Of a DNA stretch of 64,000 nt, positions 9,601 through 16,527 are shown in pieces. Position 1 is the first letter of the stretch; the number at the start of each line of letters is the position of its first letter. Below the pieces are notes generated by a model that saw only the letters and a list, made by a program, of their open reading frames with translations, was not told the origin of the DNA and did not search any database. The position numbers and the translations under genes are program-made. The DNA comes from Lentihominibacter hominis (GTDB taxonomy: Bacteria > Bacillota > Clostridia > Peptostreptococcales > Anaerovoracaceae), in NCBI RefSeq assembly GCF_014385065.1, contig NZ_JACRTA010000003.1:186001-250000 (forward strand), read 5' to 3'.

Positions 9601-10885
9601 TGAGCGCGTATATTTCACAAAGAAGATGAGAAAGGATTATACGATTCTTATTCCTGAAATGTCGCCTATACATTTTCAGTTCCTGGAAGCTGCAATAGGA
9701 AGCGCAGGATATAATGTGAAAAGGCTTCCCACTGTAGATAAGAATGCTGTAGATGAAGGCCTCAAATATATTAATAATGATGCTTGTTATCCTACCATCG
9801 TGACTCTCGGCCAGATAATTTCGTATTTAAAGTCAGGTGAAGTTGATCTTGATAAAGTGGGGATATTTATGAGTCAGACGGGCGGAGGATGCAGAGCCAG
9901 CAATTACGTGGCTCTTTTGCGTAAGGCTCTTAAAGATCTGGATATGGAACAGATACCTGTTATTTCCGTAAATATGGCAGGCCTTGAAAGCAATCCGGGG
10001 TTTAGTCTTTCCGTAAAGGTTATAAAAAGAGGTGTGATGGCACTTGTATATGGAGATCTTTTTATGAGGGTTCTGTATGCTACCAGACCATATGAAAAAG
10101 AACCGGGTTCGGCTAATGCTCTTTATGAAAAATGGGCAAGAGTTGCAAGAAGAAATGTGTATACAGGAAGCCTTGTGAAATTTAAAAAAATAGTGGCATC
10201 TATAGTCAGAGATTTTGATCAGCTCCCTCTTCTTGACATAAAAAAGCCTAAAGTAGGTGTTGTCGGTGAGATTCTCGTAAAGTATCATCCTAACGCTAAT
10301 AATGATGTAGTAGATATAATCGAGAAGGAAGGCGGAGAAGCAGTAGTTCTTGATATGATAGACTTTTTCATGTATGGAATGCATAGTAAAGAGTTTAATT
10401 TCCGTAATCTTTCCGGTACATACGGTACTATGATGGGGAATAAGATCGCTATGGACGTTCTTGAGTATTTCAGAAAACCTATGAGAAAGGCTCTTGAAAA
10501 TAGCAAGAGGTTCCATCAGCCTATGTATATAAAAGATATTGCAGATAAGGCAAAGGAAATAATCTCTTTGGGCAATCAGTGCGGTGAAGGATGGCTTCTT
10601 ACGGGCGAGATGGTAGATCTGATTGATGACGGAGTGGAAAACATAATATGTATGCAGCCTTTTGCCTGCCTTCCTAATCATGTTACCGGAAAGGGAATGA
10701 TGAAGGCCTTGAGAAAAAGGAATCCTATGGCTAATATAGCAGCTATAGATTATGATCCGGGAGCATCAGATGTAAATCAGCTCAACAGGATAAAACTCAT
10801 GATGGCTACAGCTCATAAAAATCTTGAAAAGAAAGAGGCTGAAAAAGCAGCGAAAGAGCATATGGGTGAATCTGTAGTGCAGTAA
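6614..10885 (+). CDS. Large acyl-CoA dehydratase activase-related fusion protein
   Basis: A 1423-residue protein joining modules of the 2-hydroxyacyl-CoA dehydratase activator system. Two ASKHA ATPase domains come first: GIDVGSTTVKLV at residue 4 with NGTCAGGTGAF near 119, and GIDAGSTTTKAAL near 319 with ACSSGCGSF near 441. A CKGCENNC cysteine cluster lies near 605. Then comes a DUF2229-like domain, and C-terminal parts resembling dehydratase subunits (NNDACYP, SQTGGGCRASNY). In HgdC-type activators the ATPase drives an electron from a 4Fe-4S cluster to the dehydratase. Such 1400-residue fusions are widespread in Clostridia and their substrate is not established. No separate dehydratase or CoA-transferase genes are adjacent. 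The site GAAGGAAGGA (6593-6602) is somewhat far (11 bases) from the ATG. Confidence 0.88.
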   Translation: MRLGIDVGSTTVKLVLLDDGDKVIYSRYERHMSNVFKTVVDLLKNMYETVGNIKLRTVITGSGGLSLSNILKIPFEQEVVTCSAAVETLIPETDVAIELGGEDAKITFYGQTIEQRMNGTCAGGTGAFIDQMAALLNTDASGLNEAAKKHTMIYPIAARCGVFAKTDIQPLINEGAPIEDLSASIFQAVVNQTISGLACGHTIKGKVAFLGGPLSFLSELRKRFIQTLELKEDEVIFPEDSKYFVAIGAAINSAKYEEIEFKEIINRIEHADPSALSDTKHVDPLFADSEDYRKFRDRHLQDKIKRKDIKKAKGKVFLGIDAGSTTTKAALIDDEKNLLYSYYRGNEGKPLEATMNMFKELYSLLPPKAYIANVTATGYGEGLIKAAFKADLGEIETMAHYKAAEEFLPGVDFILDIGGQDMKCMRIKDGAIYNIMLNEACSSGCGSFIETYAKSVNMDVQSFATEALFAKAPVDLGTRCTVFMNSKVKQAQKEGATIGDISAGLSYSVIKNALYKVIKLRNPEEAGNKIVVQGGTFLNDAVLRAIENVMGKEIVRPDIAGLMGAYGAALIARENYVEDTVSSVITPDDIATFHVTTSHVRCKGCENNCLMTINKFSDGTKFFTGNRCERGEGKTLKESNKIPNLYEYKLNRLFRYEPLTVEESKRGVIGIPRVLNMYENYPFWFVLFTRLGFSVMLSPTSSKDMYEKGMETISSDTACYPAKLVHGHIKWLVDHGAKWIFYPSINYERVEDDSAPNHYNCPIVATYPEVIAGNMDDIFEENGVTFSHPFLPYDNDEYLARELYKVLRRTGVGRLELIEAIKMARAEDKRVKDDIKKQGEYSLKYARDHKKKAVVLAGRPYHLDPEINHGIDKIISSFDMVVLTEDSVAHLGKLERPIRVLDQWMYHSRLYKAATFVGTTDDVEIVQLNSFGCGLDAVTTDQVEEITKKNNKLYTVLKIDEGTNMGAAKIRIRSLKAAMDEREKNGVTHVDDKSSYERVYFTKKMRKDYTILIPEMSPIHFQFLEAAIGSAGYNVKRLPTVDKNAVDEGLKYINNDACYPTIVTLGQIISYLKSGEVDLDKVGIFMSQTGGGCRASNYVALLRKALKDLDMEQIPVISVNMAGLESNPGFSLSVKVIKRGVMALVYGDLFMRVLYATRPYEKEPGSANALYEKWARVARRNVYTGSLVKFKKIVASIVRDFDQLPLLDIKKPKVGVVGEILVKYHPNANNDVVDIIEKEGGEAVVLDMIDFFMYGMHSKEFNFRNLSGTYGTMMGNKIAMDVLEYFRKPMRKALENSKRFHQPMYIKDIADKAKEIISLGNQCGEGWLLTGEMVDLIDDGVENIICMQPFACLPNHVTGKGMMKALRKRNPMANIAAIDYDPGASDVNQLNRIKLMMATAHKNLEKKEAEKAAKEHMGESVVQ

Positions 10886-10904
10886 TCGGGCTGTCTTTTT
10901 CACC

Positions 10905-10933
10905 TTGAATTAAGCGTAATATAGGTGTATAAT
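10905..10933 (+). promoter_or_regulatory. Promoter of yebC
   Basis: TTGAAT (10905-10910), a 17-base spacer and a perfect TATAAT (10928-10933), about 40 bases before the yebC start. Confidence 0.75.
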
Positions 10934-10972
10934 TTTCTTTGTTGAATAATTTTTAGGTTAGGAGGTGTCTCC

Positions 10973-11704
10973 ATGGGAAGACACGGAACGATAGCAGGCA
11001 GAAAAGCGGCGCAGGATTCAAAACGTGCTGCGATGTTTACAAAATATGCGAGAGCGATAATAGTAGCGGCAAAAGCAGGCGGAGACCCGGATTATAATGC
11101 TACTTTAAGGGTAGCTATAGAAAAGGCCAAAGGGATCGGAATGCCCAATGACAATATTAAGAGAGCCATTAAGAAGGGAACAGGAGAGCTGGAAGGAGAA
11201 ACTTACGAAGAACTTACCTTTGAAGGATATGGTGTAGGAGGAGTCGCAGTAATAGTGGAGACTCTCACTGATAACCGAAACAGGACAGCTTCCGCTGTAA
11301 GATCTACTTTTGACAAGCACGGCGGCAATTTGGGAACACCGGGATGTGTTTCATATATGTTTTCGAGAAAAGGTGTTATCATTATAGAGAAGACTGATGA
11401 TGTAGATGAAGATGCGCTGATGGAGACAGCACTTGAAGCAGGAGCCGAAGACATAATAACTCACGATGATAGTTTTGAGATACAGACAGCTCCCGAAAAC
11501 TATACTGATGTACATGGAGCTCTTACTGATGCGGGTTATGATATCATTGATTCTGATGTTGAATTCGTTCCGTCTATGGAAGCTGCTCCAAAAGATGAGA
11601 ATGATCTGAAATCTCTTAAAAAAATGATAGATATTCTCGAAGACAATGATGATGTACAGAAGGTACACCATAACTGCAGTGTGGATTTTGAATCTATTGA
11701 ATAG
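10973..11704 (+). CDS. yebC: YebC/PmpR family protein
   Basis: A 243-residue YebC family protein. The signature start MGRHGTIAGRKAAQDSKRA, the following AAKAGGDPDYN and the PNDNIKRAIKKG stretch are all present, and the length is typical. The family was long called a transcriptional regulator; more recent work ties YebC proteins to translation, easing ribosome stalls at proline-rich stretches. TAGGAGGTG precedes the ATG. It appears to be a single-gene unit between its own promoter and the terminator at 11721-11757. EF-P, the classic polyproline factor, is encoded 46 kb downstream. Confidence 0.95.
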   Translation: MGRHGTIAGRKAAQDSKRAAMFTKYARAIIVAAKAGGDPDYNATLRVAIEKAKGIGMPNDNIKRAIKKGTGELEGETYEELTFEGYGVGGVAVIVETLTDNRNRTASAVRSTFDKHGGNLGTPGCVSYMFSRKGVIIIEKTDDVDEDALMETALEAGAEDIITHDDSFEIQTAPENYTDVHGALTDAGYDIIDSDVEFVPSMEAAPKDENDLKSLKKMIDILEDNDDVQKVHHNCSVDFESIE

Positions 11705-11720
11705 AATGAGTATTAAATTT

Positions 11721-11760
11721 AAAACTCCTTCATATGTTACAAACGTATGAAGGAGTTTTT
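11721..11760 (+). terminator. Intrinsic terminator after yebC
   Basis: AAACTCCTTCATA (11721-11733) pairs with TATGAAGGAGTTT (11745-11757) and runs into T residues. Confidence 0.85.
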
Positions 11761-11869
11761 GATTTAGCAGACAGAAGGCGGCTGTATTAATTGGGTTTCC
11801 GATTATATAAACGCTTTTTTATTTTTGGGATTTTGGCATCTTATTATTTTAAAAAATTTAAAATATATA

Positions 11870-11927
11870 TTGACAAATAAAGAAAATAGTAATATATTGA
11901 TATTGTCTTAAGCACATAGGACAATAT
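11870..11927 (+). promoter_or_regulatory. GntR-operon promoter with inverted-repeat operator
   Basis: TTGACA (11870-11875), a 17-base spacer and TATATT (11893-11898). Directly over the expected start site is an inverted repeat, ATATTGTC (11900-11907), 12 bases, GACAATAT (11920-11927). Long, widely spaced palindromes at this position fit autorepression by YtrA-type GntR regulators. Confidence 0.7.
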
Positions 11928-11980
11928 GACAACAAGAACAAAAAATATAAAAATGAATAAAGAAAAGGAGGGAATTAGGT

Positions 11981-12349
11981 GTGAAATGGAAACTTGATGA
12001 CAGCCGGCCCATATGGCCTCAGCTTAAAGAGCAGCTTATAATAGCTATAGTAGCGGGGGAATACAAGATGGGAGGAGCCTTTCCTACGGTGAGGGAATTG
12101 GCAGAATCTGCGGGAGTTAATCGCAACACTATGCAGAGAGCGCTGAGTGAGCTGGAGCATGATGGATTTGTTATAACGAACAGAACAGTAGGAAGGGTTG
12201 TAACGACAGATGAAGGGTTGGTGGCTAAAATGAAAGAATCAATAGCAAAACAGACCATAGAAAAATTTATAAGGGAAATGGAAGCTATTGGATACAGCGA
12301 AGATGATGTTGTAAAAATGATAAAAAAGAGAGGGGAAGAAGATAAATGA
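11981..12349 (+). CDS. GntR family transcriptional regulator, YtrA type
   Basis: A 122-residue winged-helix repressor. The N-terminal GntR domain spans roughly residues 5-75 (PIWPQLKEQLIIAIVAGEY, FPTVRELAESAGVNRNTMQRA). A short C-terminal helix pair replaces a ligand domain, which is the layout of the YtrA subfamily. The start is GTG at 11981 with AAGGAGGG at 11965-11972. The stop overlaps the next start (ATGA at 12346), coupling it to the ABC genes. Regulators of this subfamily usually repress their own ABC operon and respond to cell-envelope stress; here that role is inferred from the operator and the neighbours. Confidence 0.92.
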   Translation: MKWKLDDSRPIWPQLKEQLIIAIVAGEYKMGGAFPTVRELAESAGVNRNTMQRALSELEHDGFVITNRTVGRVVTTDEGLVAKMKESIAKQTIEKFIREMEAIGYSEDDVVKMIKKRGEEDK

Positions 12350-13083
12350 AAACAGGAACATTAATAGAATGTTTTGATGTAAGCAAAGCATTTGGAAGTA
12401 AGCTGGCTCTTAACAGAGTAAACCTCAGTGTAGGCAGAGGAAAAGTCATAGGTCTTCTCGGTCCTAACGGAAGCGGAAAGACAACGTTCATAAAACTTAT
12501 AAATGGACTTATAAGACCTACGAAAGGTGAGATATTGATTGATGGCAGAAAACCGGGAGTATATACAAAGTTGATAATAAGTTATCTTCCTGACAGACCG
12601 TATTTTGCAGACTGGATGACTGTTAAGGATGTTCTCAGTATGTTCAGTGAATTTTATCAGGATTTTGACAGAAACAAGGCGGAGAATATGTGCGCCGCAA
12701 TGAATATACAACCTGAAGATAGGATAAAAACCATGTCCAAGGGAACAAGGGAAAAAGTTCAGCTTGTTTTAGTGATGAGCAGAAAAGCTCAGCTCTATTT
12801 GCTGGATGAGCCTATAGCGGGTGTGGATCCTGCTGCAAGAGACTATATCCTTACTACTATAATAAATAATTATAATGAGGATGGAACGGTTATAATTTCA
12901 ACACATCTTATCTCTGATATAGAAAGAATTCTTGACGAGGTTATTTTTATAAAAGACGGTAAGATGGTAAGGCATGAATCTGTTGATGAAATCAAGGAGA
13001 AGGAAGGCAAATCCATAGATGATGTATTTAAGGATACATTCAGAATGGAGCCATTTATGGGGGTGAACAGAAATGACAGGTAG
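12346..13083 (+). CDS. ABC transporter ATP-binding protein (ABC-2 type partner)
   Basis: A 245-residue ATPase with Walker A GPNGSGKTT near residue 38, a degenerate signature MSKGTREKVQL near 129, Walker B LYLLDEPIAGVDP near 149 and the switch histidine in STHL near 186. The MSKG signature instead of LSGG is common in YtrB/ABC-2 type ATPases. It overlaps the regulator before it by 4 bases and the permease after it by 11. It probably exports a lipid-active or peptide compound, but the substrate is unknown. Confidence 0.92.
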   Translation: MKTGTLIECFDVSKAFGSKLALNRVNLSVGRGKVIGLLGPNGSGKTTFIKLINGLIRPTKGEILIDGRKPGVYTKLIISYLPDRPYFADWMTVKDVLSMFSEFYQDFDRNKAENMCAAMNIQPEDRIKTMSKGTREKVQLVLVMSRKAQLYLLDEPIAGVDPAARDYILTTIINNYNEDGTVIISTHLISDIERILDEVIFIKDGKMVRHESVDEIKEKEGKSIDDVFKDTFRMEPFMGVNRNDR

Positions 13084-13900
13084 ACTGATCAAATATGAGA
13101 TAAGATCCAGTATAAAACTTATGGCAGTCATATGGGCTGCACTTATTGCAGCAAGTTTGCTTTTTAGTGTGAGTAGTAATTTGCTTAGACGTACGTTCGA
13201 AGGAGCGTCGCAGGGAGCAAATACACTGGTATCTATTGTCGGAACAATTACCGGTTTCATGTATATATCTATTTTTATTGCATTGGTGGCGGCGACAGTA
13301 ATAATCGTCATACTGAGGTTTTATAAAGGGCTTTTGGGTGACGAGGGATATCTGATGCATACTTTGCCGGTGAAACCTTGGCAGCTTATAACATCAAAAG
13401 GTCTTGTGGCAGCGGGAGTGGTTCTTTTGAGTATAATAGTAGCTATGGTATCACTTGCAATACTTGCAGGGCTAAGCAGTTTGAGTGTGATTCCTGACAT
13501 ATTCAGTGGTATTGCGAAAGCATGGAAAGAAGATCCGAGATATATACTTATCATAGTAGAGGTTCTGGTAATAATGGTACTTTCACTGCTGAAAAGCATA
13601 TATCAGGTATATGCATCTTTGGCAATAGGACAGTTAGCTGGGAAACATAGGATATTACTTTCTTTGGCAGCATATATAGGTCTTTCAACAGCTGTCACTG
13701 TGTTTTTCATAATACTGGGAATGATCGCAGGCAGTTTTGATATGGTTGATTTGCTGTCGTCATGGGACGGATCTGCAGGAAATATGTTCGGTCTGAGTCA
13801 GTTTGTTATAGCTGTGATGTTTGGTCTGACGGCTATACAGCTTGTCGCTTTTCATATCATTACAGAAAGGATATTATCTTTGAAGCTTAACCTTCAGTAG
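13073..13900 (+). CDS. ABC-2 type transporter permease
   Basis: A 275-residue membrane protein with about six hydrophobic segments and the short loop GDEGYLMHTLPVKPWQLITSK near residue 85, a feature common in ABC-2 permeases that pair with YtrA-type regulators. It follows its ATPase with an 11-base overlap and ends just before a hairpin terminator, so the operon is regulator, ATPase, permease. Confidence 0.85.
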   Translation: MTGRLIKYEIRSSIKLMAVIWAALIAASLLFSVSSNLLRRTFEGASQGANTLVSIVGTITGFMYISIFIALVAATVIIVILRFYKGLLGDEGYLMHTLPVKPWQLITSKGLVAAGVVLLSIIVAMVSLAILAGLSSLSVIPDIFSGIAKAWKEDPRYILIIVEVLVIMVLSLLKSIYQVYASLAIGQLAGKHRILLSLAAYIGLSTAVTVFFIILGMIAGSFDMVDLLSSWDGSAGNMFGLSQFVIAVMFGLTAIQLVAFHIITERILSLKLNLQ

Positions 13901-13907
13901 CTAATTT

Positions 13908-13945
13908 AAAGACATTCTGTTTTTTAGTTAACAGGATGTCTTTTA
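13908..13945 (+). terminator. Intrinsic terminator of the GntR-ABC operon
   Basis: AAAGACATTCTGT (13908-13920) pairs with ACAGGATGTCTTT (13931-13943) with one mismatch, and T residues follow. Confidence 0.75.
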
Positions 13946-13948
13946 TTC

Positions 13949-13978
13949 TTGCCATTTAAAAACTCATGGCTGTATAAT
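13949..13978 (+). promoter_or_regulatory. Promoter of the two-component operon
   Basis: TTGCCA (13949-13954), an 18-base spacer and TATAAT (13973-13978), 19 bases before the response-regulator start. Confidence 0.6.
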
Positions 13979-13997
13979 AAAAACGGAGGTTCAGTAT

Positions 13998-14675
13998 ATG
14001 TCAGAGTACATTCTTATAATAGAAGATGATTCAGCGCTTGCATCGGGTCTTTGCAGAGCACTGACGCTGAAAGAAAGGACTGTGGAAAATTGTAGCAAGA
14101 TTATGGAAGCGCGGAGAATTACAGAAGAAAGATTGCCGGATATGATTATTTTAGATGTAAATCTTCCGGATGGAAGCGGTTATGATTTTCTTGCAGAATT
14201 CAGGGAAAAAAGTGATACCCCTGTAATACTTCTTACGGCTAATGATATGGAGGCTGATATCGTAGCAGGTCTTGAACTGGGAGCTGATGATTATATAACG
14301 AAACCTTTCAGCCTGGCTGTACTTCGCGCACGAGTAAATGCTCAGTTAAGAAAAAAACAGTGCCGGCAGCATCAGGCAGAAACATACATGGGAAAGTATA
14401 GATTTTATTTTGATAAAATGAAATTTTTCATAGGTGACAGAACGGTAGAGCTGAGTAAGACAGAGCAGAAACTTCTCAGGATACTTACAGATAATGAAGG
14501 AATAACTGTAAGTAGGAATGAGCTTGTGGATAGGATATGGACCGACGGTGCTGAATATGTTGATGAAAATGCTCTTTCGGTGACAGTAAAGAGACTGAGA
14601 GATAAACTGGAGGCTCATAAATATATTAAAACCGTTTACGGTGTGGGGTATATGTGGGTGAAGAATCATGAATGA
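13998..14675 (+). CDS. OmpR family response regulator
   Basis: A 225-residue two-domain regulator. The receiver domain has the acidic pair D10-D11, the phospho-acceptor D53 in ILDVNLPDGSG, and the conserved lysine in ITKPF near residue 102. A winged-helix DNA-binding domain follows (ELSKTEQKLLRIL, then DENALSVTVKRLRDKLE and a terminal TVYGVGYMW). It overlaps its kinase by 8 bases. The module, followed by a FtsX-type ABC exporter, resembles BceRS-type peptide-antibiotic sensing systems; that analogy is inferred. Confidence 0.94.
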   Translation: MSEYILIIEDDSALASGLCRALTLKERTVENCSKIMEARRITEERLPDMIILDVNLPDGSGYDFLAEFREKSDTPVILLTANDMEADIVAGLELGADDYITKPFSLAVLRARVNAQLRKKQCRQHQAETYMGKYRFYFDKMKFFIGDRTVELSKTEQKLLRILTDNEGITVSRNELVDRIWTDGAEYVDENALSVTVKRLRDKLEAHKYIKTVYGVGYMWVKNHE

Positions 14676-15579
14676 TTTCTGTCTGATAACATTGGCTGTC
14701 TGTGTTGTCATCTGCGGCTCAGTAATATTTTTTTTCATGAGAAAGCAGCGCACAATGACAGAAAGAATAGAGAGGATGCTGGAACAAGCTCTTAGTGGAG
14801 AATTTGCAGAAAGTAGCTTTGACGAGTCAGTATATTCATCTCTTGAAAATCAGTTTTCCAGATATCTTGCTTATTCAGAAATATCCATGAAAAACATATC
14901 TGCTGAAAAAGATAAAATAAAGACGTTGATTGCAGATATTTCACATCAGACTAAAACACCCATATCAAATATATTATTGTATTCTGATTTGATGAGTGAG
15001 GTAGAAATGTCCGATGAGGCATCGGAATATCTTGAAGCTATGCGTTTTCAAACCGAAAAGCTTAATTTTCTGATAGCTTCTTTGGTAAAGCTTTCAAGAC
15101 TGGAAACAGGTATAGTAACTCTTAGACCTAAACCCGGAGACGTAAAAAAACTTGTAGAAAGTGTAGCGGCATCCTATTCCGAAAAGGCAGCGGCAAAAGG
15201 TCTTGTTTTGAATATAGATATCAACGCTTTTTCCGGACAATATACAGCTGTATTTGATGAAAAATGGACTGCAGAAGCCCTTGGAAATATTATAGATAAC
15301 GCTGTCAAATATACGAAAAAGGGAAAGGTGAAACTCAGCTTAAAAAAATATGAATTATTTATTTCCGTGGAAATACGAGATAGCGGAGAGGGTGTCGATG
15401 AAGAAGAGATACCTAAAATCTTTTCAAGGTTTTATAGAGGAGAAAATACAGCAGGATATGAAGGCGTAGGTATAGGTCTTTATCTGGCGCGGGAAATAAT
15501 ATCAGGAGAAGGCGGCTATATAAAAGTTACGTCTGAAAAAGGAAAAGGTACCTGCTTTGCAGTGTTTCTTCCTTTGTAA
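14668..15579 (+). CDS. Sensor histidine kinase with short membrane anchor
   Basis: A 303-residue kinase with a single clear N-terminal membrane segment (about residues 4-25) and no extracellular sensor domain. It carries the H-box DISHQTKTPISN near residue 92, an N-box (NIIDNAVKY) near 208 and a G-box (GVGIGLYLAREI) near 265. Kinases without a sensor domain often take their signal from a partner transporter, as BceS does from BceAB, and the ABC genes downstream make that plausible. A strong terminator follows at 15661. Confidence 0.93.
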   Translation: MNDFCLITLAVCVVICGSVIFFFMRKQRTMTERIERMLEQALSGEFAESSFDESVYSSLENQFSRYLAYSEISMKNISAEKDKIKTLIADISHQTKTPISNILLYSDLMSEVEMSDEASEYLEAMRFQTEKLNFLIASLVKLSRLETGIVTLRPKPGDVKKLVESVAASYSEKAAAKGLVLNIDINAFSGQYTAVFDEKWTAEALGNIIDNAVKYTKKGKVKLSLKKYELFISVEIRDSGEGVDEEEIPKIFSRFYRGENTAGYEGVGIGLYLAREIISGEGGYIKVTSEKGKGTCFAVFLPL

Positions 15580-15660
15580 AATGATATGCTGCCGATTGTT
15601 ACAAAACCGTTAGAATTTATTATAACCCGGAAAGAATGTAGAAAGATTACTATGAGATAA

Positions 15661-15698
15661 TCTGTATAAAAGAAAAAACTTTTTATACAGATTTTTTT
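15661..15698 (+). terminator. Intrinsic terminator of the two-component operon
   Basis: TCTGTATAAAA (15661-15671) pairs perfectly with TTTTATACAGA (15681-15691), followed by seven T residues. Confidence 0.85.
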
Positions 15699-15701
15699 TA
15701 T

Positions 15702-15808
15702 GATCTGCCCGTATCTATGATACGGCGCGCAGATCAAACACAGAAATCACAGGACTTTAGTCCGTAGTGATTTTTCAGTGAAATGTCTGCCCGTATCTAT
15801 GATACGGC
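15702..15808 (+). repeat. Duplicated hairpin element flanking a terminator-like hairpin
   Basis: A 23-base direct repeat occurs at 15704-15726 and 15786-15808, 82 bases apart. Each copy contains the hairpin CCGTATC-tat-GATACGG. In the first copy the stem extends outward (GATCTGC with GCAGATC, 15702-15735). Between the copies lies a third hairpin, 15747-15776 (AAATCAC...GTGATTT enclosing GGAC-ttta-GTCC) followed by T residues, which looks like a terminator. The array sits between the kinase terminator and the ABC ATPase, whose ATG is 35 bases past the second copy. It may be binding sites for the adjacent response regulator or an RNA-level switch. Confidence 0.7.
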
Positions 15809-15842
15809 ATATGATTTTAATGAGATGAAAGGAGAAAAAGTA

Positions 15843-16514
15843 ATGGCTATATTGGAAACAGAGAATCTCAAAAAAATATACGGGAACGGAGTCAATGAAG
15901 TACATGCGCTGAATGGTGTGGATCTGTCGGTTGATGATGGGGAGTTTGTTGCTGTTGTAGGAACCTCCGGATCAGGAAAATCGACTCTTCTTAATATGTT
16001 GGGAGGACTTGATAGACCTACATCAGGTAAAGTAATAGTAGATGGCAAAGATATATTTTCTCTTAAAGATGAAGCCTTAACTATTTTCAGAAGAAGGAAG
16101 ATAGGCTTTGTTTTTCAGGCATATAATCTTGTGCCTGTCCTCAATGTATATGAAAATATTGTACTTCCTGTGGAGCTTGACGGTAAAAATGTAGATAAGA
16201 AATTTGTAGACAGCATAATTTCTACTCTGGGGCTGGAAGATAAAGTGACGAGTCTTCCAAATCAGCTCTCTGGAGGTCAGCAGCAGAGAGTGGCAATAGC
16301 GAGAGCTCTTGCTTCAAAACCGGCAATACTTTTATGTGATGAGCCAACAGGGAACCTTGACAGCAGAACATCTCAAGACGTATTGGGACTTCTGAAGATT
16401 TCCAGTTCGAAATACGAGCAGACTATTGTTATGATAACACATAACGAAGAAATTGCTCAGATGGCGGACAGAATAGTGCGTATTGAAGACGGACGTATCA
16501 TATCAGGCAATTAG
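15843..16514 (+). CDS. ABC transporter ATP-binding protein (MacB/BceA type)
   Basis: A 223-residue ATPase of the LolD/MacB/BceA group. It has Walker A GTSGSGKST near residue 39, the Q-loop FVFQAYNLVPVLNVYEN near 90, a full signature LSGGQQQRVAIARAL near 142 and Walker B LLCDEPTGNLD near 164. The start is ATG 15843 with GGAGAA at 15831-15836; a longer in-frame reading to 15783 would run through the hairpin repeat and is rejected. It lies 13 bases before the permease gene and forms a two-gene exporter or sensor unit with it. Confidence 0.94.
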   Translation: MAILETENLKKIYGNGVNEVHALNGVDLSVDDGEFVAVVGTSGSGKSTLLNMLGGLDRPTSGKVIVDGKDIFSLKDEALTIFRRRKIGFVFQAYNLVPVLNVYENIVLPVELDGKNVDKKFVDSIISTLGLEDKVTSLPNQLSGGQQQRVAIARALASKPAILLCDEPTGNLDSRTSQDVLGLLKISSSKYEQTIVMITHNEEIAQMADRIVRIEDGRIISGN

Positions 16515-16527
16515 AAGGAGGTGTATC

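Noticed and set aside
9833..10681. A 282-residue antisense ORF in the activase fusion gene
   Set aside because: Low-complexity His/Ile/Ser/Phe composition typical of an antisense shadow of an AT-rich gene.
15783..15842. N-terminal extension of the ABC ATPase
   Set aside because: It would translate the hairpin repeat; the ribosome site and the family start point to ATG 15843.
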